Shown here: piece by piece, positions 1 through 4,828 of the stretch
How positions within the stretch are numbered: the stretch's first letter is position 1
Layout of the letters: every line of letters begins with the position of its first letter
Source: Minisyncoccota bacterium
GTDB lineage: Bacteria > Patescibacteriota > Minisyncoccia > UBA6257 > 1-14-0-10-40-38
Direction: 5' to 3'
DNA: 8,893 nt
Assembly: GCA_020052135.1 (NCBI GenBank)
Contig: JAGVPS010000064.1
Span: 1-8,893, forward strand
Translations under genes and position numbers: made by a program
The notes under the pieces: generated by a model
The model's input: the letters and a program-made list of their open reading frames with translations, nothing else
Told to the model about the DNA's origin: nothing
Databases searched by the model: none

Positions 1-1
1 C

Positions 2-454
2 TTCGTGGATGAAAAAGTGGATCACGGAAATATAATCTCAAATCATAAATGTGAAATCTCAAATCTGGACACTTATGTAACTCTGGAACAAAAACTTGCC
101 GAGGTTGCGGGAAATTTACTTATAGAAACATTGCCGAATTTTGTAGCTAAAAAGATTAAGCCAAAAGAACAAAACCATACTGACGCGACGTTTACTAAAA
201 AATTAGTAACCCAAGACGCATTTGTAGATCCGAAACTCCTGAAAAAAGCTGAAACCGAGGGAAGTGAGGTTGCAGAGAAAATTTACAATATGATCCGAGC
301 GCTCAATCCAGAACCGGGGGCGTGGACTACGCAAAATGGCAAGCGAATAAAACTGCTTGAGGGAAAGCTAGAAAATAATCGCCTAAAACTCATAAAAGTT
401 CAGGAGGAGAGCAAAAAACCACGGCTCTTGACAGGAAATATGGGTGTGCTATGA
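2..454 (+). CDS. fmt: Methionyl-tRNA formyltransferase, C-terminal half (5' partial)
   Basis: Fmt transfers a formyl group from 10-formyl-tetrahydrofolate to Met-tRNA for translation initiation in the cytoplasm. The frame is open to the left edge, so the N-terminal formyl-transfer core lies outside; about 150 of roughly 310 residues are present. Visible signatures are a D-x-G-x-I-I stretch, the helix reading KLAEVAGNLLIETLP, then KPKEQNHTDATFTKKL (the usual 'Q...ATY..KL' element opening the C-terminal domain), and the hallmark IRALNPEPGAWT. The canonical motif is LNPWPGA, so Trp is replaced by Glu here. The C-terminal domain is the tRNA-binding OB-fold-like module. The GTG at 5 is an internal codon, not a start. 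Residues from the D-G-N-I-I stretch onward coincide with a 7-bp tandem array at 34-68. The stop TGA (452-454) lies inside the -10 of the next promoter. Identity is secure from the motifs. Confidence 0.92.
   Translation, partial: FVDEKVDHGNIISNHKCEISNLDTYVTLEQKLAEVAGNLLIETLPNFVAKKIKPKEQNHTDATFTKKLVTQDAFVDPKLLKKAETEGSEVAEKIYNMIRALNPEPGAWTTQNGKRIKLLEGKLENNRLKLIKVQEESKKPRLLTGNMGVL
34..68 (+). repeat. Heptamer array H inside fmt (5 x 7 bp)
   Basis: Five consecutive 7-bp units starting with AAT: AATCTCA, AATCATA, AATGTGA, AATCTCA and AATCTGG. The first and fourth units are identical. The array is read in frame without a stop and encodes the Fmt segment I-S-N-H-K-C-E-I-S-N-L. It has the same period as the arrays at gene ends elsewhere in the window, but a different unit sequence. 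Confidence 0.55.
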
Positions 455-461
455 TTATAAT
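428..461 (+). promoter_or_regulatory. Sigma70-type promoter with extended -10
   Basis: A perfect -35 hexamer TTGACA (428-433) is followed, after a 16-bp spacer, by TATGAT (450-455) preceded by TG at 447-448, an extended -10. An overlapping TATAAT lies at 456-461, but its spacing (22 bp) is too long. The predicted transcription start is about 462. The promoter overlaps the last codons and stop of fmt, so it drives whatever lies between 462 and the terminator at 917, not fmt. Confidence 0.7.
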
Positions 462-880
462 AGTTCATCGGAAATTAGCTACTTATCTCGACCCTGGTTT
501 TTCTATGGAATATGAGGAAAATCAAGGCCGAGGTAGGTAGGCAAAAAGTGTGCAGCTACCAAACCTAAGGTGAAAGAACGCCCACCCGCAAGAGTGGTAA
601 ACGTTCAGAAGCACGACTTTCTCTGCAATCAGCATAGCAGAGTTCAAAACGTAGGACATGCGCAGAATAAAGATAAATGGGAGTTTTTTTACAGATCGTC
701 TTGCAACTGATGTCGCGGCAACCAAGATTGTTCCTTTGTCCACTCCCGCGCTAGACATCACAGCAAAAAATATTCCTGCGTCCCTGTCGCGTTGCATCTT
801 GAGATGCTCTTCGGGGCCTGACCGCCACGAAGGGAATGCTTCATCATAAGAGGTAGCGCACTGCACCCCTATTTTTCTCT

Positions 881-915
881 CACCCCCTGAAAGGAGGTGC
901 CACATGGAGGTCTAA
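881..915 (+). promoter_or_regulatory. Consensus Shine-Dalgarno in a hairpin plus a three-codon ORF (M-E-V-stop)
   Basis: AAAGGAGGTG at 890-899 is the full complement of the usual 16S rRNA 3' end. Six bases after GGAGG stands ATG (904-906), then GAG, GTC, TAA (913-915). The Shine-Dalgarno can be hidden by pairing CACC (881-884) with GGTG (896-899), extended past one mismatch by CC 886-887 with GG 893-894. The terminator stem begins two bases after the stop. A ribosome on this tiny ORF would therefore cover the 5' arm of the terminator, as in translation-coupled attenuation. The sequence elements are seen; the function is inferred. Confidence 0.4.
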
Positions 916-916
916 C

Positions 917-947
917 GCCCAGAACTACGGTTCTGGGCTTACTTTTT
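917..947 (+). terminator. Intrinsic terminator with UACG tetraloop
   Basis: A perfect 9-bp stem pairs GCCCAGAAC (917-925) with GTTCTGGGC (930-938). The loop TACG (926-929) is closed by C-G, which makes it a UNCG-class, extra-stable tetraloop. The tail TTACTTTTT follows on the + strand. The opposite strand has no T-run after the stem, so the terminator acts only on + transcripts. It ends the 462 transcript and lies 17 bases before the surface protein gene. Confidence 0.82.
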
Positions 948-948
948 C

Positions 949-957
949 TGCTATGAT
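949..957 (+). promoter_or_regulatory. Extended -10 element just before the 964 gene (possible leaderless start)
   Basis: TGCTATGAT at 949-957 is identical over nine bases to the extended -10 of the promoter at 447-455. Using the same distance to the transcription start puts +1 at 964, which is the A of the ATG. There is no Shine-Dalgarno before 964, which fits a leaderless mRNA. No good -35 is seen; that region lies inside the terminator stem. Confidence 0.35.
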
Positions 958-963
958 AGATAT

Positions 964-2541
964 ATGACTTCGCTTCGCTTTTTAATCTTGTCGCTTGCTC
1001 GCCCTAAGCTTCGTCGAAAGGTTGCCCTTTTCTCCGCTTTGTTATTCCTTGTAGCGCTGCCTTTTCAGGCAGTTGCCCACGGCACGCTTTTTTTTGAATT
1101 TGCTCCGGACGAAGCGAACCCCGTCACTATTTTTGAGCTAGAAACGCCCTCCCAGCCGTTCTATCCGCCAAACGATTTTCTGCGAGGTTTTGATATATGG
1201 GTTTCAAACACGGGGACCGCCGGAACCGCGACTTTTGGTTTACGGGACGAGGCGGATAATTTACTCAGCTCAAAAACAATCACTATCCCCCACATAAACC
1301 CTGCATATGGTGGCACTCGTCTGCATATAGATTTTGATTCGAACGTGGCAGTGGATTACAGCAAGCTGTACCGTATCCGAGTTATAAGCTCCATGCCGGA
1401 GCTTGCGCTCTATAACGCGAGCCAATTTCAAATACTCCAGCATAACACCACGGGCCTCCCGTACTATGAAGTGCAAGAAGCGCTCCTCGGAAGCGTAAAA
1501 CAGAATTACGCGTTTAAATTTGCCCTATACGAAACTCAAGAATCTTCGATTCCTGTCATTTCGGCTATACATCCTGTTGTTCTGGGACCGACCCAGGCGC
1601 GAATTGATTTTAATGCAAACGAACCAGTTGATGCGCGCGTTGATTTTTCTCACGACGGCACCGTTCAAAGTACCTCATGGACTAACACTTTTTCTTTTTG
1701 TACTCCGGGACACATTCCCTGCTCCGTACTGCTTAATACCATCGGCGGGAAAACCTATACGTTTACGTTGTTTATAAAAGACGAATGGGGAAATGAAGCT
1801 TCGGTTCCCGACTCATTCTCCACCCCGGTTGATCCCGATGTTCCTATCACGCCCCCTCCTCCACCGCCCACAACTCCACCTCCGCCCGTCACTCCTCCGC
1901 CGCCAGGAAATGAACCGCCACCGCCTCCGCCGCCCGGGAATCCACCTACAAATCCACCTCCACCGACTATTCCCCCAGAAATTCCGCCACCGCCTCCTAT
2001 AACGCCCCCCGTCTCTCCTCCACCCCCCAACGGAAGCGGGTCTGGTTCCTCTACAACTCCTCCTCCAGATGGGGGATCTGGGCCAGTTTCAGTAACGATT
2101 ATTGATCCCACAACAACCACGCTCTCGGATGGAGCTACGGAAACTACATATTCACTACTCATTACCTGGAATCCTTCGCCAGAAATTGAGGCAACTGACG
2201 GCTATGCGGTAGAAATCTACAACGATCAAAACGAGCTTGAACGCCGTGTGATTGTTTCTTCAGAAACTCGCGAACTCCGCGTTGACAAACTTGCTCCTGG
2301 CGTATATCGCATCAATATTTACTCGAACCGAAACGGCTCGCTTATTAAAATCGGCGATTACACAATCACGATTAAACCTATTGAAGCAAAAAGTCCGTTC
2401 ACTGCAACCAGAATTATTTTAGCCGCGCTTCTAACACTTGGCGGAGTTGGTGGTGTTATTCTCGGAATTGAGGCTCATCGCAGAAAGAAAAAAGCGTTTT
2501 CAGAGCGCGCTCGCGGCGCATTCGATACTTACCAGCACTAA
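964..2541 (+). CDS. Secreted, membrane-anchored surface protein with Fn3-like domains and proline-rich linker
   Basis: A 525-aa protein not recognised as a named family. Residues 15-38 form a signal peptide: basic KLRRK, a hydrophobic core, then AVA before His39 as the likely signal peptidase I site. Residues 39-190 look like an extracellular beta-sandwich. Residues 195-288 resemble a fibronectin III-type fold (IDFNANEPVDARVDF), with two cysteines (246, 253) that could form a disulfide. Residues 289-370 are a proline-rich linker with runs of up to seven prolines, ending in Gly/Ser. Residues 375-472 form a second Fn3-like domain (YSLLITWNPSPE, GVYRINIYSNRNG). A transmembrane helix at about 480-503 and a basic cytoplasmic tail follow. 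The layout is that of a wall-spanning anchor or adhesin. The ATG at 964 has no ribosome binding site, but it fits the signal peptide and a leaderless start. It converges with the pilin operon, suggesting a shared envelope role. Confidence 0.75.
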   Translation: MTSLRFLILSLARPKLRRKVALFSALLFLVALPFQAVAHGTLFFEFAPDEANPVTIFELETPSQPFYPPNDFLRGFDIWVSNTGTAGTATFGLRDEADNLLSSKTITIPHINPAYGGTRLHIDFDSNVAVDYSKLYRIRVISSMPELALYNASQFQILQHNTTGLPYYEVQEALLGSVKQNYAFKFALYETQESSIPVISAIHPVVLGPTQARIDFNANEPVDARVDFSHDGTVQSTSWTNTFSFCTPGHIPCSVLLNTIGGKTYTFTLFIKDEWGNEASVPDSFSTPVDPDVPITPPPPPPTTPPPPVTPPPPGNEPPPPPPPGNPPTNPPPPTIPPEIPPPPPITPPVSPPPPNGSGSGSSTTPPPDGGSGPVSVTIIDPTTTTLSDGATETTYSLLITWNPSPEIEATDGYAVEIYNDQNELERRVIVSSETRELRVDKLAPGVYRINIYSNRNGSLIKIGDYTITIKPIEAKSPFTATRIILAALLTLGGVGGVILGIEAHRRKKKAFSERARGAFDTYQH

Positions 2542-2543
2542 GA

Positions 2544-2571
2544 GAATAGGGTATAGCCAATAGGGTATAGA
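2544..2571 (+). repeat. Heptamer array A (4 x 7 bp) after the surface protein stop
   Basis: Units GAATAGG, GTATAGC, CAATAGG and GTATAGA begin two bases after the TAA of the surface protein gene. Each unit carries TAG on the + strand, the coding strand of that gene. The core is related in sequence to the array at 8411-8465. Confidence 0.7.
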
Positions 2572-2615
2572 GGAGTGACAAAAACAGAAAAATTGTCTAG
2601 CATTATATACCCTAT
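2560..2615. terminator. Probable bidirectional terminator hairpin between convergent genes
   Basis: ATAGGGTATA (2560-2569) pairs with TATACCCTAT (2606-2615), and inside it GACAA (2577-2581) pairs with TTGTC (2593-2597). The structure lies between two genes that end toward each other (stops at 2541 and 2634). Its T-rich flanks are weak, so it may only be a consequence of the two opposed heptamer arrays. Confidence 0.4.
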
Positions 2616-2633
2616 ACCCCAAACCCTAGACCC
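2606..2633 (-). repeat. Heptamer array B (4 x 7 bp) after the PilX-like gene stop
   Basis: On the + strand the units are TATACCC, TATACCC, CAAACCC and TAGACCC. The array directly abuts the stop codon (2634-2636) of the - strand gene. Read on the - strand it contains TAG. It is in inverted orientation relative to array A, with which it shares GGGTATA. Confidence 0.7.
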
Positions 2634-4088
2634 TTATTTTATCTCCTCCCAGCTGACCACCTCAAACTGATCTGATGTCAGAGGAAAACTCGGCGGCGGC
2701 CCGTAGAGCAAGTTAGGGTCGTACGTAATGATGCGGTCCGCATAACCCGAGCAGTACACACCGCCACAGGTCCAGCTGAAGCCGTACCGCTCGTTCGTGG
2801 CAATCATCCCGTAGAGCGTGATGATCTGCCGAAAGGATTCCGGACCGCAATAATCTTTATTCCCCGAAGGGGCGCGATAATACGGTCGCCCGACCCTTCC
2901 TGACTTAGCGATGAGCGCCGCATCAATTTTTAAATCATCCTCGCTATAGAGCCCTACGTTAATATCATTCTGCGCAATAAGCCCAATCACGTCTTGACCA
3001 TCATAGTTTGTATACATGAGATCGCTATTGATCGTAATTGAGGTTCGGGTTCCTGGATTTTCAGGAAATTTTGCAGATGCAATCGTAATGCGAGCGGTAT
3101 TTATCTGACCGCGCACCCATACATGGTCCTCAAAAAATACGAGCCCATTTTCCGGGATCGGATAATTCCCCACCAGCTGAGTTGTGTTTACGCTCCAGAT
3201 GCCCCAATCGTTGTCGGCAATTTCGTTTGAACAGCCGCTCGGCTTTGACTTGAGTGTTTTTACCTTATACACATCAAAGGTATCGTTTGTTTTTAAAATT
3301 ATCTCATATCCTTGGTCGCCGGAAGCGGCAAAATACTTACCGCTTGCTTGGGCGGCGGCTTTGATTTGAGAAAGGTCTGCGCTCACGCCATCAAAATCAA
3401 TCGCAGGTACTGGAAATTGCCTCCCGGCTACAAATACATCCGGCCGGCTTGGTACGGCGGCGGGCGGCAGTGGATCGAGAGGCGCCACATGCGTATGTAC
3501 TCCAAATTCGTCCTGACCAGAATGATCAGGGTCGTTGTACTGCGCAACTGCGCTTGAAACAACATTATACGCAATGCCGTCAAACCGGATACCACCGTTT
3601 GAATGAATGGGGCCATAGGCAACCGTACCCGGTCCAAAATTCATTTCATCGTTTGCAACCACGGCAAATTTAGCAAACGAAGATACGCCAAGTTTTGCCT
3701 CAATGGTCCGTTGTGCCGCTAGATTTTCATACAGTCGCCCCTTTGAACGCACGGTGACTACGGTTCCGCCTACCGCAGGCGGTGTTATAGTAAGTTCGAA
3801 TTCGCCAATGGCAACTCCGTCTTTGTCCATAAAGGGCACGATATAGGGGCCAGGAAGCCCGGTATTGTTCGTGTAGTCTGTGGGGTTATGTGCAAGGTGC
3901 CAGCGGTAATATTCAATTCCTGCTTCCGCAATCTGAAATGCTTGTTCAAGGTGGTACGAAAGTGTAATAGTTTCCAGGTTTCTAAGACCAAGACTGGTAA
4001 GCACGCTTAAAATCACGACCGACAGTCCCGACAAAAAAAGCATTTGAATTAAAATCTGCCCCTCACTCTTTTTTAATGTTGCCTTCAT
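2634..4088 (-). CDS. PilX/GspK-like minor pilin with large C-terminal beta domain
   Basis: A 484-aa predicted type IV pilus-associated protein. The N-terminus is a short basic leader (KATLKKSEG), then a hydrophobic helix at residues 11-35 and the PilX-type signature AFQIAEAGIEYYRWHL (50-65). Gly10 would be the prepilin peptidase site, but mature position 5 is Gln15 rather than the Glu that most pilins use to pair with the preceding subunit. In type II secretion, GspK also lacks this Glu and caps the tip. Residues 138-470 form a large domain (YGPIHSNGG, FFEDHVWVRGQI, DVIGLIAQNDI, DAALIAKSGRVGR, GPPPSFP) of the kind linked to PilX-like proteins in uncultured bacteria, possibly DUF7305-like. Four cysteines (286, 414, 441, 446) could form disulfides. 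It is the last gene of the pilin operon, 33 bases after the 220-aa prepilin. A tip or adhesin role is inferred. Confidence 0.72.
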   Translation of the reverse strand: MKATLKKSEGQILIQMLFLSGLSVVILSVLTSLGLRNLETITLSYHLEQAFQIAEAGIEYYRWHLAHNPTDYTNNTGLPGPYIVPFMDKDGVAIGEFELTITPPAVGGTVVTVRSKGRLYENLAAQRTIEAKLGVSSFAKFAVVANDEMNFGPGTVAYGPIHSNGGIRFDGIAYNVVSSAVAQYNDPDHSGQDEFGVHTHVAPLDPLPPAAVPSRPDVFVAGRQFPVPAIDFDGVSADLSQIKAAAQASGKYFAASGDQGYEIILKTNDTFDVYKVKTLKSKPSGCSNEIADNDWGIWSVNTTQLVGNYPIPENGLVFFEDHVWVRGQINTARITIASAKFPENPGTRTSITINSDLMYTNYDGQDVIGLIAQNDINVGLYSEDDLKIDAALIAKSGRVGRPYYRAPSGNKDYCGPESFRQIITLYGMIATNERYGFSWTCGGVYCSGYADRIITYDPNLLYGPPPSFPLTSDQFEVVSWEEIK

Positions 4089-4093
4089 GTTTT

Positions 4094-4121
4094 AAGTTAT
4101 TGGTTATGAGTTATAAGTTAT
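4094..4121 (-). repeat. Heptamer array C (4 x 7 bp) between two pilin genes
   Basis: On the + strand the units are AAGTTAT, TGGTTAT, GAGTTAT and AAGTTAT. It fills nearly the whole gap between the stop of the 220-aa prepilin (4122-4124, immediately adjacent) and the start of the PilX-like gene. On the - strand every unit carries TAA. Confidence 0.75.
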
Positions 4122-4784
4122 CTATTGCACGTATTTCAGATTTCTAATTCCCACCTCGCTTCCCACAAACATAGGAGGAAGATCATCAAACGCGTTTTGA
4201 TCCACGGTGATCGCGATGCGCACGAGACGAATATTTAAAATATTCACTGGCGTCGTCATGGGCGTTGACGTACCGCCATAGTTTTTATCAAAGTATGAAA
4301 AAATCGGAGCAGTGCTCGAGGCAACCACATAGGAAAGAACTGTCTTTACGGATTCGCTTGCTGTAGTTGTGGCGTACGTTACGGGCAACCCCGCCGGCTC
4401 TACGACGCTTTTTTTAAGCGTGGTGCCGCTCAAAAAATACTGTACCCGTTCTTTTGTTGCGTCTTTGTCTACGTTGGTATAAAACGCAATTGAAAAAGGA
4501 TCGGCTTTTTCAATAAAATACCCTCCGGTGCTTGAGTTAGACGACGTGCGAATTTCCTGCACCATATCGCGAAGCGTCGCAGATGCTTCACGCTCAATAA
4601 AGAAGGAATCTCCAAGAAAGCTGTTTGCCGAAAATACATCTATAAATACCATAGCCAAAACGCCGCTTATAATAACGATGATGGCAACGGAAATCAGGAT
4701 TTCAATGAGGGTGAAGCCAGAACGGTAATTAGTAACTCGTAACTGGTAATTGGCTTTTGTTCCTGAGATATTTTTTTTATTCAT
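4122..4784 (-). CDS. Type IV prepilin-like minor pilin (220 aa)
   Basis: The protein has a textbook prepilin N-terminus: Gly23 followed by FTLIE, with Glu28 at mature position +5, and a hydrophobic helix to about residue 50 (ILISVAIIVIISGVLAMVFIDVF). The PilD-type peptidase would cut after Gly23, and the mature protein assembles into a pilus or pseudopilus through this helix. The head (residues 51-220) resembles minor pilins of the PilW/GspJ class in having a long helix (SFFIEREASATLRDMVQEIRTSS) followed by beta strands (DPFSIAFYTN, RVQYFLSGTTLKK), but no specific family is certain. The leader is unusually long at 23 residues. Residues 12-21 (NYQLRVTNYR) are encoded exactly by heptamer array D; without them it would be a normal 12-13-residue leader. 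The gene lies 40 bases after the 598-aa prepilin, in one operon. Confidence 0.82.
   Translation of the reverse strand: MNKKNISGTKANYQLRVTNYRSGFTLIEILISVAIIVIISGVLAMVFIDVFSANSFLGDSFFIEREASATLRDMVQEIRTSSNSSTGGYFIEKADPFSIAFYTNVDKDATKERVQYFLSGTTLKKSVVEPAGLPVTYATTTASESVKTVLSYVVASSTAPIFSYFDKNYGGTSTPMTTPVNILNIRLVRIAITVDQNAFDDLPPMFVGSEVGIRNLKYVQ
4724..4751 (+). repeat. Heptamer array D (4 x 7 bp) inside the prepilin leader
   Basis: On the + strand the units are GGTAATT, AGTAACT, CGTAACT and GGTAATT. The TAA-bearing strand is the + strand here, opposite to the gene, so the array can be translated and gives leader residues 12-21. It is inverted relative to array E, with which it shares the nine bases AACTGGTAA/TTACCAGTT. 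Confidence 0.75.
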
Positions 4785-4800
4785 CCTAATTTGTATTTTC

Positions 4801-4828
4801 TAATTACTATTTACCAGTTGCCATTTAC
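4801..4828 (-). repeat. Heptamer array E (4 x 7 bp) over the stop of the large prepilin
   Basis: On the + strand the units are TAATTAC, TATTTAC, CAGTTGC and CATTTAC. The TAA stop (4825-4827) of the 598-aa prepilin is supplied by the first unit met on the - strand, and further TAA triplets follow in other frames. Confidence 0.72.

Larger units (their letters stand above)
462..947 (+). ncRNA. Candidate structured non-coding RNA or regulatory leader
   Basis: This 480-base stretch lies between a strong promoter and an intrinsic terminator on the same strand and holds no convincing protein gene. It is rich in local complementarity: 536-543 with 551-560 (GGTAG/CTACC plus GCA/TGC); GAACG 576-580 with CGTTC 602-606, enclosing CCAC 582-585 with GTGG 594-597; CTCTGC 621-626 with GCAGAG 637-642; TGATGTC 708-714 with GACATCA 754-760, continued by GCGG 715-718 with CCGC 746-749; GCATC 794-798 with GATGC 803-807; CTTCG 809-813 with CGAAG 828-832, with GGC/GCC inside. 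Some strings in the 5' half resemble conserved blocks of bacterial RNase P RNA, but the P4 core does not fit. No tmRNA or SRP RNA signature is seen. Alternatively it is a 5' leader controlling the surface protein gene at 964. That it is transcribed is well supported; its class is unknown. Confidence 0.45.

Noticed and set aside
658..849. 63-codon + strand frame within the candidate RNA
   Set aside because: No proper Shine-Dalgarno, no recognisable domain, and it crosses the strongest predicted helices.
522..905. 127-codon open frame on the - strand opposite the candidate RNA
   Set aside because: No ribosome binding site or promoter on that strand, unprotein-like composition toward the end, and promoter and terminator both point to + strand transcription. 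Homologues in relatives would reopen it.
462..947. tmRNA or SRP RNA
   Set aside because: No tRNA-like ends, no tag reading frame ending in Ala-Ala, and no SRP GGAAG-type apical loop were found.
1755..2162. Glycine-rich - strand frame
   Set aside because: It is simply the complement of the proline-rich linker of the surface protein.
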